Assembly (NCBI GenBank): GCA_031674855.1
Contig: CP125275.1
Span: 248,001 to 312,000 of the forward strand
Length of the DNA stretch: 64,000 nt
Reading direction: 5' to 3'
DNA from: CGIF01 sp031674855
Lineage (GTDB): Bacteria > Bacillota_I > Bacilli_A > Mycoplasmatales > CGIF01
Of this stretch, positions 1 through 10,134 are shown piece by piece (position 1 is the first letter of the stretch; the number at the start of each line of letters is the position of its first letter). The position numbers and the translations under genes are program-made. The notes under the pieces are model-generated. The model saw nothing but the letters and a program-made list of their open reading frames with translations. It did no database searches and was not told the origin of the DNA.

Positions 1-83
1 AAGGCACTAACCTAGCAGTTTGCACTAACTACATTAATGCTATATCATCTATTTTAATATTTATTGTTTTAAATTTTAATTAA

Positions 84-581
84 CTTTTCTCAAAAAATAA
101 GCAAAATCTTATCTCCGCCACCCCCACCCCTGACCAAATCAGTGAACTAATTAAGCAACAATTAAGTGAAATTGATTTAGCGAAATATTTAGCTCAAATA
201 GATGCTTTATCAACTAAGAACCAAGACAATATTAATACCTTAGCCATCGCCCAAGTTGTTGATTTAGTAATTCAGCCGACTGGTGCTAGTCGAGCTGATT
301 TAGTGCCGGCGATTAAAGAATTTCACGCTTTAGTTGAAAAAGGAATTGCTAAAAATAAACTCCTAATAGTTTTGAACCATTTAGCCACTAGAGCTGAGGA
401 ATTAGCTAGCCAAGCTTATTTAAAGGCTAGCGGTTATCAATATTCTTCAATTAGTATCTATGAAAAACCTTCTTATCGGCAAATTCAGAATGAAGGCAAA
501 AGCATCACTGAGGTTAACTATCCTACTTTACGAAAACAAGCCCAAGAATTAGTCAAAGACTTACTTCGCTATCTTAATTAG
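84..581 (+). pseudogene. 5'-truncated plasmid-type protein
   Basis: An open frame runs from just after an in-frame TAA at 81-83 to the TAA at 579-581, with no ATG at its beginning. The first ~50 codons are the shared repeat (NLISATPTPDQISEL). The remainder reads as a helical protein ending near QELVKDLLRYLN. The minus-strand gene at 1062-2103 begins with a long N-terminal region before the same repeat, so this copy has lost its front end. Translation could restart at the GTG near 303. I do not recognise the family. A ribbon-helix-helix gene follows, which suggests a plasmid maintenance neighbourhood. Confidence 0.6.
91..236 (+). repeat. 146-bp inverted repeat, left copy
   Basis: This stretch is the reverse complement of 1573-1718 with no difference I can see. 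Both copies encode the same peptide segment in frame (for example SELIKQQL and AKYLAQIDAL), so each repeat lies inside a coding region. Homology ends abruptly at 'aat' before the divergent sequences of the two host genes. The pair looks like a trace of duplication or gene conversion between two related plasmid-type genes lying head to head. Confidence 0.9.
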
Positions 582-586
582 CAAAC

Positions 587-636
587 TATCAATATTAATA
601 TATCGCTATAAAGATATTGCTATTAAAATATTGATA
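587..636. promoter_or_regulatory. Inverted repeat, candidate operator of the RHH gene
   Basis: tatcaatatt (587-596) and aatattgata (627-636) form a perfect 10-bp inverted repeat. The second arm ends 1 nt before the ATG of the ribbon-helix-helix gene at 638. Proteins of that fold commonly bind such repeats and repress their own promoter. The regulatory role is inferred from position. Confidence 0.45.
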
Positions 637-637
637 T

Positions 638-880
638 ATGAACGATTGAAAGAAAATTAAAGCTAAGAAATTAGGAGAAATCCCCCAAGTAGCCAGTAAT
701 AATTTAACTGCTCCTGAATTAGCCCCTAGTGATAAAAGATTTACTGGTAGAACCAAACAATTGAATTTGCGAGTAACTGAAGAAACTTATTGAAGATTAA
801 AAGATTTAGCGAACAAAGAAAGATGCCTAATGACAGAGTTGTTAGAAAAATTATTAGAGAGTTACAAGAATAATAACTAA
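638..880 (+). CDS. Ribbon-helix-helix DNA-binding protein
   Basis: This is an 80-residue protein, read with one TGA as Trp. The C-terminal half has the ribbon-helix-helix pattern: a short strand (KQLNLRVTEE) followed by two helices (YWRLKDLANKE and MTELLEKLLESY). Such proteins (CopG/ParG/omega type) bind operators as dimers and control plasmid copy number or partition. The basic N-terminus (WKKIKAKK) is flexible. The pattern 'RxxxLxVxxE...LAxxE...LxTEMLEKxL' recurs in the 33654-33971 protein, so the two are probably paralogues. The ATG at 638 sits directly after an inverted repeat and has no evident ribosome binding site. Confidence 0.7.
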
Positions 881-909
881 CTGATTTAAGAATAAATTAA
901 GTAGATTAA

Positions 910-1056
910 TTAAAACAAGATACTTAATCACTTTTTTAAAGCCCTAGTAATCACACCAATCAAGACTACTCCAATTAGAATCAAGGCAATACCCCAAATA
1001 ATATTCTCTTTGGTTGGCAAGGGTCAGTCTCAATTTTTACCACCACTTTGAATGAT
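910..1056 (-). CDS. Small single-span membrane protein (tentative)
   Basis: A minus-strand frame immediately downstream of the 1062-2103 gene encodes about 48 residues, read with TGA as Trp, and ends at TAA (910-912). It holds one strongly hydrophobic stretch (IIWGIALILIGVVLIGVI) followed by basic residues (TRALKKW), as expected for one membrane span with a cytoplasmic basic end. No ATG is present, and an ATT or ATC start would be needed. The preceding protein also ends in a membrane span, so the two may be neighbours in one membrane-associated unit. The role is unknown and the start is uncertain. Confidence 0.35.
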
Positions 1057-1061
1057 ATTAG

Positions 1062-2103
1062 TTAAGTTTCCTTAAAGAAGAAGCGATAACCTAGATAGAT
1101 GATTCCGACCAAAAGGAGACTAAAACCACCTCAGTAGAGGTAAGGAGTAGCTTTTTCTAGAAAAGTTGGTTCAATTGTAGTAATAGTCACCTGACTAGCA
1201 GTGAGATTAGTATTAGGATTATAAAGTTCTTCCAAAGATTGGAACTGGACAAAGGTGCGATAAGCAGCATTTTCTTCCAAGTTGACAATAAAAGCAGTTA
1301 CGGCCGCTTGTTTTTTGCGAAGTTCGTTGTATTCTTCATTTAACTTCTTAGCTTCTTGAATCTTACCAGCTTGCTTAGCTAATTTTACTTCTTCTGCTTT
1401 AGCTTCAATTTGTCGTTGCACTACTTCTAACTGATGTTTTTGTTCGATTAATTGCTGACTAATTTTGGCTTGTTCCAATTCTTGAGCGATTTTTTTGCGT
1501 CTTTCTAATTCAGATTGGATGGCTTTTAAACGAGCAATCGCTTGAGCGTTTTCTTCGGGACTGATAGCTAAGATTAATATTGTCTTGGTTCTTAGTTGAT
1601 AAAGCATCTATTTGAGCTAAATATTTCGCTAAATCAATTTCACTTAATTGTTGCTTAATTAGTTCACTGATTTGGTCAGGGGTGGGGGTGGCGGAGATAA
1701 GATTTTGCTTATTTTTTGGGTCAATGATATTAGTTTGGAGTTTAGCTAGACCGATATTGCGTTGTTGATTGAGTTTGCTAACGAATTTGTTTAGAGCTTC
1801 TTGAGCATCACTTTTCCAAGTAAATTGGTTAGAATTGTGACTATTATTAACATCAAAACCCAAATGAGAAACTATCTTTCTACCACTATCATCACTAATA
1901 TGGGCTTTTACCCGATAAAGATTGCCTCAAAATAAGCCTTTGTCTCCATCAGGCACTATTTCGAAATCAAAATTCAACTTCGCTAAACATTTAGCTTTAT
2001 TTTCACCTTCTATCTCGTAGTTGTAAATTAAACCCATATTGCCACCTTGGTTAAAATCTTCTAATAAACAAGCATAACTATCACAATTTTTACATTTTCT
2101 CAT
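1062..2103 (-). pseudogene. Coiled-coil membrane protein, frameshifted
   Basis: The frame starts at ATG 2103 with a Cys-containing N-terminus (MRKCKNCDSYACLLED). It continues through the 146-bp repeat and loses frame at about 1571. Compared with the plus-strand copy, two bases ('ac') are missing just after 'gacaatattaat'. Restoring them would give ...NTLAISPEENAQ... and a long Lys/Glu/Gln-rich coiled coil. The C-terminus is one membrane span (WGGFSLLLVGIIYLGYRF) ending at TAA 1062-1064. Full length would be ~347 residues. I do not recognise the family. As written, the frameshift separates the N-terminal domain from the coil and anchor. Confidence 0.6.
1573..1718 (-). repeat. 146-bp inverted repeat, right copy
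   Basis: This is the reverse-complement partner of 91-236. The junction with unique sequence at 1571-1573 coincides with the 2-nt loss that breaks the surrounding gene, suggesting that recombination and the frameshift are linked. Confidence 0.9.
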
Positions 2104-2264
2104 TTTTTTTTTATTATATCTTATTTTCTTTATTTTCTACAAATTATTAAATTATTTTAGCAAAAAAAATTACTGTTTTGCTTATATATATAATAAATAT
2201 TAGATATGTAGTGAGTAGATAATCACTCTAAAAACTATAAAACTAATTTATCTAGTTAGTTATT

Positions 2265-2290
2265 TAGTCCAGTGGGTAATTAATGGACTA
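2265..2290. promoter_or_regulatory. Short inverted repeat in intergenic region
   Basis: tagtcca (2265-2271) and tggacta (2284-2290) form a 7-bp inverted repeat directly before the ATG at 2292. It could be an operator or a weak hairpin. The rest of 2104-2264 is AT-rich with nothing else I can support. Confidence 0.3.
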
Positions 2291-2291
2291 A

Positions 2292-2557
2292 ATGAATAAT
2301 AGCAAATTATTTGTTAACAAAGACTTTCCCAATGTCTGAGAGGAATCTATTGCTAATTACCAACGAATTGGGCAAGCCCCCATCCAAATGCGGGAAGTGA
2401 TGAGGGGATGTTCCAAGTTAATCTCTTGCAAAAAACTGACCAAGGTATTTATGTCCATTTAGTCCTTTGGGAAAGGGTGGCTTGAACCACGAATAAAACC
2501 GAAGAAGAATTTACGGTTTTTATTAGTAAAAAGTATTTGGATACTTATAATTCTTAA
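2292..2557 (+). pseudogene. Small hypothetical protein, frameshifted
   Basis: ATG 2292 opens a frame (MNNSKLFVNKDFPNVWEE) that carries on to about 2400 and then hits TAG. A second frame starting near 2400 (MFQVNLLQKTDQGIYVHL) continues to TAA 2555-2557, with a sensible C-terminus ending ISKKYLDTYNS. Joining the two by a one-base shift near 2395-2405 gives an ~88-residue protein. The two parts look like one gene because both use the same codon style and neither alone has complete ends. The family is not recognised. Confidence 0.4.
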
Positions 2558-2706
2558 TGATTAAAATCTCTGAAATATATATAGAGATAAACAAGGGTAT
2601 ATTTAATTTTAATGATACTTTTCATATTTAAAGTAAACAATATTGTGAAACAACACTTCCGTAAAATCTTTTATTATTATCGTTTCGTTCAAAGAGAAAA
2701 AGAAAA

Positions 2707-4584
2707 ATGGCAAAAAAAAAGTTTAAGAGAAAATTGTATCAAAAAAGAGTAGTTTTTAAAAGAAAAACTAATAAACTTTCAAATTACTTAAAAAATGAAC
2801 AAAGAGATTCTGATTTTTCTGAAGAAAGTTCTGGATCATGAACAGAAACAACAAATTCTGATGATGGAAACAAAACATGGACAAAAGAAAAAAAAAATGA
2901 TTTTAACTTAAATTCAGAATTTTCACTTGAAAGATTAGAAAAATTTATTTCTGATAAGTTAAATTTTAAAAATTGAACTAGCGGAAATGAAGTGATTGAT
3001 AAATTCATTCAAGAGCAACAATTAAAAGCATTAAAAGCAAGGAATAGTTCTGAGATGCTAGAATGAATTCCATATGAAAATTTCACTAATGTTGAATATA
3101 TTGCAAAAGGTGGATTCGGAAGCATTTATAAAGCTAATTTAAAAAATGACTATTTCCTAGTGAGTTATTTGGGAGATGAGGCCAATGAAAACTTTGTTTT
3201 GAAAGAATTAAATAATTCGAAAGATGTCAATGCTGATTTTCTACAAGAGATTATGGCTTATAAGTCATTAGACGTAGGTCTCAACGTTGTTCGATGCTAT
3301 GGAATCTCTCAGAATCCCAATACTAAGAATTACCTTATTGTGATGGAATATATATCGGGAGGTAATTTGAGAGAATTATTAGAACGTGATTGAGCTAGTG
3401 AACTTGAGAATCAAATGTATTTTTTATATCAAGTTGCGGTTGGATTAAAATCGATTCATAGTAAAGGTTTAATACATTGCGATTTACATCCAGGTAATTT
3501 ACTGAATAGAAATGATTCTTGTTATATAACCGACCTAGGACTGTGTAGACCAGTTGATGAAGATAATCAAAAAGAAATCTACGGTGTGCTACCTTATGTG
3601 GCTCCCGAAGTCTTGCAAGGACAACCTTATACTCCAGCTAGTGATGTTTATTCTTTGGGAATGATCATGTATGAAATGATTTACGGAATAACACCTTTTA
3701 GTGATTTCTGTCATGATCATTATTTAGCAAAAGAAATTATTGAGGGATTGAGACCTGATTTGAATATTGTGAAAAGACCACAAACATTAAAAGATTTGAT
3801 TTTCAGATGTTGAGAAGCAAATCCGAATAAAAGACCTAAAGTTGAAGAGCTTTGTGACGCTTTGAAGTATGATTGAGAAGATGGAGGTGAAATTGCTGAA
3901 CAATATATAGAGTTAGAAAAAGAAAAAGTAGAAAAATTTAAGATTTGGTTAGAAGAAGATAAGAGGAGAGAAATTGGATTGAAAGATTGAGATTATGTAT
4001 TTTCAAGGTTTGAGGAAAGAAATTATATTAATAAATGAATAGGAATTACTTCAGGAAAGTACAGTTCGGAATATTTAAAGGTGTTTAAAAAATGGGAAAA
4101 AGAAATAGAATCAAAAAAGAAGAATTGCTCTGTAATTAATTCTCAAAATAATCAATTTACTAGTCAATTACTTAGATTTCAGAAAATTTCCTACCAAATT
4201 AATCCTAAACCTAAAAGTAATTATCAGTCAGTCGATACCAAAGAATTAAATTCAAAAATAAACAAATTAGATATTAATCAAAAAAGTTCTTCATTGTCAA
4301 CCGAAAATAAGAACTCACTAGAGAAAAAACTAAACTCCATCAAAAACAACTTCGATAGTGAAATAAATAATCTAATCGACAAATTTATAAATCTCAATCT
4401 TCAAATAGAAGAAAAAGAAAATGATGATTTAATTGATGAAGCTGAAAAGATTGAAAAGGAATTAAAAAGAAAAGTCGATAGAAAGATTATTTCTCAATTA
4501 GAGGATTATTGTCAAGAATTAATAAAATTAGAAGAAGAGAAAAGTCAATCCAAAATAGAAGTTCGAATTGAAGTTAAAAAATAA
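2707..4584 (+). CDS. Fungal-type serine/threonine protein kinase
   Basis: The protein has 625 residues. A low-complexity N-terminus (~1-115) leads into WIPYENFTNVEYIAKGGFGS, the entry segment of the kinase family expanded in Rhizophagus-like fungi (recalled, not searched). The glycine loop is at ~135, followed by the ATP lysine (FVLKEL, ~166), the alpha-C glutamate (DFLQEIMAY), the catalytic loop HCDLHPGN with Asp ~259, DLG in place of DFG (~276) and APE (VAPEVLQG). After the kinase, the TSQLLRFQ segment (~485) and a Lys/Glu-rich coil resemble the C-tail of those fungal kinases, so the whole gene may be transferred. The family's hallmark Trp (E-W-I-P-Y) is encoded by TGA, which shows the gene has adapted to code 4. 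The next gene follows after 7 nt. The likely role is phosphorylation of, or interference with, host proteins. Confidence 0.9.
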
Positions 4585-4591
4585 GAATATC

Positions 4592-6115
4592 ATGACAACA
4601 ACGCAAGAATGATTAGAGAATAAATTCTCCAAAGATGTTGCTGAAATTGAAAGTAGTCGCCGAGACGAGTTAAAAGGAGATTTAATTATTGAAAGCTATT
4701 CAAATCTAAAAATATTAAATCTTACTAATTCTAAGAATAAAGGCAAAGAAAAAGATATCGAAAAACTAATCCTTAAAGACCTTCTCTCATTAGAAGAATG
4801 CTTTATTAAAGACTGCAAAATCAAAGAATTGATTATTGACAGTTGTCCTAATATCAAAACTTTGCATGTTCAAAAAAATAATCTAAATAGTTTAGAATTC
4901 TTAGAAAAATTAACTAATTTAGAAGACCTAAATATCGATAATAATAAAGAATTAAGTTTTAATTGCGGATTAAAATATCTGCCTCTTAATTTGAATAAAT
5001 TTACTTACAAAGGGACTAAACTAGAAATAATCTTAAAAGATAATTGAAAAGAGAACAGAAGTGAATTAATAAAATCGGTTACAGAAAATCCTCGCTTATT
5101 TTGAGACTTAACGTTAAAGTATAATCACTTAAAAATTGAACTCGATTCTGCTCTCAAAAAAGAAAATTTTGAACCAAAAATGATTGTTGATCCAACTGAT
5201 AAAATTGTTACTAATTTTAAGAATAGCGCCCAAGATTTAATTGAAGAAAATGAAGACTTAAGGAGTCAATTTTCTAGTCAGAAACCAATTTTAGGCAAAG
5301 AAATTGGTCGAGGTTCTTTCGGAAAGGCTTATAAAGGCATTTGAAAAGAACAAGAAGTAGCTGTCAAGGAGTTTTTTAAGTGGGATAAAAAATTAAAAGA
5401 AGAAATCAAATTATTAAGAGATCTTAAAAGTAAGTATATTATCCAATATTATGGGGAATATCAAGGTAACAGCAATAATGACAAGAAACTGCTAATCATC
5501 ATGGAATTTGCTGAACGTGGTTCTCTTGCTAACTATATTGATAAGAATAAAAACGAATCTCATAATTGACAACTTAATTACAAATTTATTAGACAAATGG
5601 TCAAAGGTTTGCGCTATCTCCATGCCGAGGGAGTCCTCCATCGTGATTTAAAGAGTCATAATGTACTCGTTACCGAAGGTGATGTAGCTAAATTAGCTGA
5701 TTTTGGAATAGCTCAATTAATCAAAAAACCTAATACTAACTCTGATAACAAAGAAATAGTTGGCTCTATTCCTTGAATGGCTCCTGAATCATTAAGAGAT
5801 GGTCAATATACTTATCAATCAGACATTTATTCACTGGGCATGATTTTCTGAGAAATAGTAGCTCGAAAGACAATTCCTTTTAAAGAACTTAATGAAAAGA
5901 ATACTATTGGTTTCAATGTTGCATATCTCAAAAAAAAAGAAATTATTCCTGCTGATGCTCCGGAAGAATTAACTGATATAATCAATTCTTGTTGAAAAGA
6001 TAATCCTCAGGAACGAATTAGTTTAGTTGAGATTGAATCACAGGTTAATGAAGTGATTCGATTAGAAAAAGAATTCCCTCAAACAGAAGCTAAGGTTGAA
6101 GTGATGACTAAATAA
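4592..6115 (+). CDS. LRR-kinase (TKL-like)
   Basis: The protein has 507 residues. Residues 1-150 form the LRR head: TTQEWLENKF, then irregular repeats ending with the LKYLPLNLNKFTY type found in other LRR proteins here. A linker (~150-230) precedes a complete kinase domain: GRGSFGKAYKG (~238), VAVKEF, catalytic loop HRDLKSHN (~350), DFG (~370), APE (WMAPESL) and the terminal Trp-containing CWKDNPQERI. The SIPWMAPE and HRDLKSHNVL wording fits tyrosine-kinase-like (MLK/RAF-type) serine/threonine kinases. All invariant residues are visible, so it should be active. Co-transcription with the upstream kinase is likely (7-nt gap). The LRR head probably selects the target. Confidence 0.9.
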
Positions 6116-6251
6116 GTGTAATTTCATTTTTTAGAATCCTAAAATGGTTAGAAAAATAATATATATTTAGTATATATTTTTGTTTTATTAATTTTCTAAG
6201 GAGAATATTTTTCTTTTGTCGCTTCTCGAGCTTTTTTTACTAACTTTTGAA

Positions 6252-6408
6252 TTATTTATTGGAGAAAAGGAAAGAGATATCAAAAGTGAGTCAAAAATAA
6301 TATCCTCCCGTTAGTAGCATAATTTCGCTACCTGCAAAAGACAATTTTGCCGGTATTAACTTCTTTGCGGAAAACCTTAACTTCAATATTCCCAATCTCC
6401 AACCCCAT
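6252..6408 (-). pseudogene. Short decayed gene fragment
   Basis: A minus-strand ATG at 6408 gives MGLEIGNIEVKVFRKEV...KIVF and then a TAG. Shifting one base near 6330 continues as GSEIMLLTGGYYFWLTF to a TAA ending at 6252. The two halves could be one ~50-residue protein. The family is not recognised and the call is weak. Confidence 0.25.
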
Positions 6409-6582
6409 TATTTTTATCATTATGACTAATCCAATCAACAAAAAAAACTTAGAATCTAATTTTAGTTACGAAAGGGGAGAATAAATTATTCATTGAGTTC
6501 CAACAAATGTCAACAGACAAAGATTATTCCAAACAGCTAATATTCACAGCCCATTAATTATCAAACTCTTAATAAAGTAAAA

Positions 6583-6610
6583 TTTACTTCCAATGACTAT
6601 TGGAAGTAAA
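6583..6610 (-). terminator. Perfect 12-bp hairpin, likely terminator
   Basis: tttacttccaat (6583-6594) and attggaagtaaa (6599-6610) pair perfectly around a 4-nt loop. On the minus strand the stem is followed by a T-rich run, so it would terminate the zinc-ribbon gene that ends at 6674. Confidence 0.7.
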
Positions 6611-6673
6611 AATAAAAATAAATACCTAATAAGAATAAAATAATATAATCAGTGTTTATTACGATTTAATGAA

Positions 6674-6985
6674 CTATTCAGGCATTAAGAAAGGCTTGTT
6701 TACTCCTACTTTTCCTTCGCTAATGTAAAGTTTCAGAAGATTTCTTTTTTTTTCATTAGGGATATAAATACGGAATTCTTTTTTATGACGATAATAAAGT
6801 TCTAATAAACAATCATCGCAAATATACTCCTTATTTTTTTTTTTTTTAACTAATTCACTCTTTTCAGTTCAATAACTTCAACTATTTTTCTGACTATAAG
6901 CCCTAATTCTTTGGGAAAAATTAATTGTTATCTTTTCGCTACAACGAAAACATTCTACTTTCAAAGGTTCCTTAATAATAGGCAT
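6674..6985 (-). CDS. Small zinc-ribbon protein
   Basis: The protein has 103 residues, read with two TGA as Trp. Two Cys pairs, VECFRC (~12-15) and YICDDC (~56-59), form a likely four-cysteine zinc site. Between and after them lie a SYWTE motif and a basic region. The layout (Cys pair, basic helix, 'YWTE', second Cys pair, LxxLY) is the same as in the 55558-55821 protein (HCFQC, YYWTEQ, ICNQC), so they are paralogues. I know no function. Small zinc ribbons near plasmid replication genes often bind nucleic acid. It is transcribed away from the iteron region, with a terminator-like hairpin downstream. Confidence 0.7.
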
Positions 6986-6997
6986 TTTTAAATAATA

Positions 6998-7050
6998 TAG
7001 TAATTTTTAGAATATGCTAAAGAGTATCATTAAAATTCTAAAAATTACTA
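6998..7050. repeat. 16-bp inverted repeat beside iterons
   Basis: tagtaatttttagaat (6998-7013) and attctaaaaattacta (7035-7050) are perfect inverted copies separated by 21 nt. The second arm abuts the direct repeats at 7049-7084. This could be a binding site for a replication or partition protein, or the operator of the divergent genes at 6985 and 7404. Confidence 0.7.
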
Positions 7051-7084
7051 ATCAACTGACAAATCAACTGACAAATCAACTGAC
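7049..7084. repeat. Three 12-bp direct repeats (iteron-like)
   Basis: Three tandem copies of aaatcaactgac occur; the first has a slightly different left edge. They lie between divergent genes and a few hundred bases upstream of the replication cluster. Tandem 12-22 bp repeats at such a place are the hallmark of iteron-type plasmid origins, so this is my candidate origin. No initiator has been identified. Confidence 0.6.
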
Positions 7085-7403
7085 CAAATATATAAAATAT
7101 AAATATAGGCAAAATAGAGAGACTTAGCTAATTAGGGATTGGACGACCTCTCTTTTTGTCTATATATCATAAAGAAAGTTAAATGAAATTACTTTATTAC
7201 TATGATTAATTTACACTAATAAACTAATCACACTAATCTAATAATTTATGAAAAAACCTTTCCAACAACCTAAACTACCAAATCAAAGTTGCTGGATCGG
7301 AAAGAAGCTATATCTATCCAAACTTCTTAATCATATTATGAGCTTTCAGAAACTCTAATATAATTTTAAGGATTTTGAATGGAGTGGTTACTAACAAGAT
7401 GTT
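7085..7403. other. Leader region of the replication cluster
   Basis: AT-rich. It contains a loose agagag/ctctct pairing at about 7114-7155 followed by T5 (possible terminator or attenuator) and a 35-codon frame from ATG 7248 that ends at TAA and does not resemble a protein I know. The real gene begins at 7404. Confidence 0.45.
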
Positions 7404-8927
7404 ATGTCCAATCCTAAAACAAGGAAAAACCTCACCTTCTCACAACTAGAATCGCTGATTCAACAAGCCAAAAGAGAAGGGAATAAAACCCAACTTGTTA
7501 AGTATAAATCCTTAGTTAAACTTAAAGAAAAATCTTGAGCTAATTCTTTATTAGCAGGACAACAAAAGTTATTTGAGCACCAAAAATACCGTAGGTCGGT
7601 TAAACAAGCTCAAATTAATAAAGAATTAGCGCAACAAGCTCGCAAAGAAAGATTAGGTGAAATCTATTCTTATTTTCGGAGAGAACTAAATAAAGAGAAT
7701 CACAAAACTTCTCCTTACTTCACTGCTCATCTTGATTTAGAGCCAACCCTTGCCAAAGCTTTAGCTAAAAAACAAAAAGAGGTTCCTGACTACGATTTTT
7801 ATGCTGAGTTTAAAAAGAACAAAAAACATTTAACTTACAAACTTAATAAACAAGGTCAAACTCACTTACTGCAACAAACTCAAAAGCTTTACAAAGAAGA
7901 ACTGGATGACCAAAGGAGTCAAATCCGCTACTATCAAGAAAGAGCAGGACTTACCAAAGTAAAAGGCGATAAGTTAATCATTAAAGGGCAGGAATTTAAG
8001 TTCTTTTTTCCAGACAAAGGCGAACACAAGGATTTTTTTAAAAGAACCAAAGAATTTAAGCAATTATGAAGGGAAATTAAAAAAAACAAGTCTGATTCTA
8101 CCAAAGCTTTAGAGGTATCTAAGAAACTTTATGAAAAGTCTCCTAACCGAATCAGAGATAGAAACCTCCAAGTTGCCCAAGAAATAGGTGATTATCTCGT
8201 TTATGAGAGTGACTCTGGTTTTGTGGCTCATCGCAAACCCCCTCCCGATAAAGAAGATTGAAATGTCGGTGCTGTTTTTAAAAAATATTACAAAGAGAGT
8301 CCTTTTACTCCCACCAAAAAGCACTATCGCAGTGCTATTAGGGAAATGCTTCGTAAACCGCTCTTTACCGGCGAAGCTGTGCCTGAGTCAGAAATCGAGT
8401 TAAGTAAAAAAGATCCTTGACCCGTATTAAAAGAAGGACAAGTAATGTCGGTTGATATATCTAATGCTAAACCTGGGCGACAGTGAAGCATTCGTAAGAA
8501 TGTCCCTACTCTAAAACAAATCATTAAAGAAAAAGTCCACGAAGTTGCTCATCAAGCTTATATTGATGAGTATGGAACTGAAATGGAAAAGCAAACTTAC
8601 AACAACATCGAAGGTGAAAAAGCTTTGTGTCGAATTGAAGCAGTCATGGGGCATTCTTGTTCAGAAGCTCAAGGGACTAGTCAATGGTGATGTTTGTTTT
8701 GTATTTATATTGGCGAATATCATCCTCCTGTCTTGCCCAAGCACTGTTCCTGAACTTACACTTATCAGAAAGGTTTATGTGGAAGTAATATCCATTCGGA
8801 TGCTAATAAGCAATGACATTGATCAACCATGGGAGAAAAAACCCGTGCTTGAACTGATGACGATTGAGGTGGTTGTCATATCGCTACTTATGGAAAAGTT
8901 AGAAGAGATAGGAGAAGGAAAATTTAA
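7404..8927 (+). CDS. Large replication-associated protein (Cys/His/Trp-rich tail)
   Basis: The protein has 507 residues and is open only with many TGA as Trp. Residues 1-110 are basic and helical (SQLESLIQQAKREG, KQAQINKELAQQARKE). A middle region contains YQERAGLTKVKG and KALEVSKKLYEKSP. The last ~95 residues are rich in Cys, His and Trp (HSCSEAQGTSQWWCLFCIYI, then more Cys/His/Trp up to GGCHIATYG), suggesting metal binding. It lies 5 nt before the family-B polymerase gene and after the iteron-like repeats, so it is probably a partner of that polymerase: a primer or terminal protein, an initiator, or a missing exonuclease/DNA-binding part. None of these can be shown by motif. Confidence 0.6.
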
Positions 8928-8932
8928 AATTT

Positions 8933-10096
8933 ATGAAAAAAAAAATAATTTACTGACTAGACTGAAAAAAGAAAATAGTCACTTCCAATAATAGCACAAA
9001 GTCACTATCATTAAAGGAATTAGAAAATTATCCCATCACTGTTTATTGTGATGCCAATACTTTTGCTTGACTACAAGCTTTTCAAGGATATAAGCAAGAT
9101 GAAAAAGGAAATATTGCTATTGGTAAAGCTATCATTAAAGAAAAAAGGGGCGGAGATGAAAATAATAGCGAAGGAGAAGGGACTCAAGCTTTGAAATTGT
9201 TACATAAATTAGTTCCTAGCTTTTCAGCTGAGCATCCCAATAGTTCGCCAGAATTTTTTGAATTAGCTAAAAAATGGAAGATTAGTCCTCGTTTCGAAAA
9301 CTTGCAACAAGGAATTTTTAAAGATGTGTGATATATTGATATTAAAAGTTGCTATCCCAAAATTATGAAAGAATACCCACTACCTTGTGGCGAACCGGAA
9401 CATCTACAAGATCCGCAACTAATCGAAAAATCTTTATGAGAAAAAAAGAAAGGATTTGTTAAGTTTTATTGTGAAAACTACGCCGAAATAAAAAATCAAC
9501 AAATTCCTTTTATTCCTGACAGTGATTATGAGTATGAAGATAAGATGAAATCAGTTATTAAAGGTCGTAAGAGGATATTTCTGTATACTCGACTATTTGA
9601 AGCTTTTAAAAAGAATTACAAAATTAAGGGAAGGTTAATTTACACTGATTTTTGAGTTTTTAGCGAAAAAAAGGGCTGTGCCAACAAATTTTTGGATTAT
9701 TGTCAAGAATTAAGAAATTCGGGTGATAAAAAAGGCAAGTCACTAGCTAACTCTTTATGAGGGGCTCTGGGCAAAAAAGGACATGTTGGTTATAATTACT
9801 ATCCTTGACATCTAGCAGTTAGTCATTTAGCTTTATTAAAGACTTATCATTTATATAGGAATTTTCAGCCACAAAACATTATCGAGATAAGAAGCGATGC
9901 GATTTATGTTAAGGAAAAAATACCGACCAAATTAATGGAACAAGAAGATGCTTATACTTTTAAATTTTCCACTAAATTTGGTTTTGGTCAACGAGAGATT
10001 TTCAATTATGAAACTGGTGAAATAAAAAGTCCTTTGAGTAGTGAAAGAAGGGAGGAAAGTATCAAAAAATGACTAAATAAAAACCAAACTAATTAA
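8933..10096 (+). CDS. Family-B DNA polymerase, palm-only
   Basis: The protein has 387 residues. Polymerase motif A is DIKSCYPKIM (Asp ~136), motif B is KGKSLANSLWGALGKKG (~267-283), and motif C is RSDAIYV with the SD-A variant of the DTD core (~322). These are the three palm motifs of family-B polymerases; the wording is closest to small protein-primed or plasmid enzymes. No 3'-5' exonuclease motifs precede them, and at 387 residues the enzyme is about half the usual size. The ATG at 8933 is 5 nt after the previous stop. It is probably the replicase of an integrated or resident plasmid. Motif C with a single clear Asp is unusual and may limit activity. Confidence 0.8.
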
Positions 10097-10134
10097 GAAA
10101 TTAACTAATAAAACCATAAGAAATAAAAACCATC

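Larger units (their letters stand above)
6116..6673. other. Gene-poor AT-rich stretch
   Basis: Between the LRR-kinase and the zinc-ribbon gene I see one decayed minus-strand fragment (6252-6408), a 20-codon plus-strand frame at 6421-6483 that I do not trust, and a strong hairpin at 6583-6610. Nothing else is supported. Confidence 0.6.

Noticed and set aside
7049..7084. Tandem 12-bp repeats as a CRISPR array
   Set aside because: The units are directly adjacent with no spacers; iteron-like is the better reading.
8109..8991. Open frames on both strands inside the 7404-8927 gene (for example 8188-8403, 8324-8524, 8545-8991)
   Set aside because: The frame from ATG 7404 is continuous when TGA is Trp, has better composition, and is coupled to the polymerase gene. 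The others are shadows.
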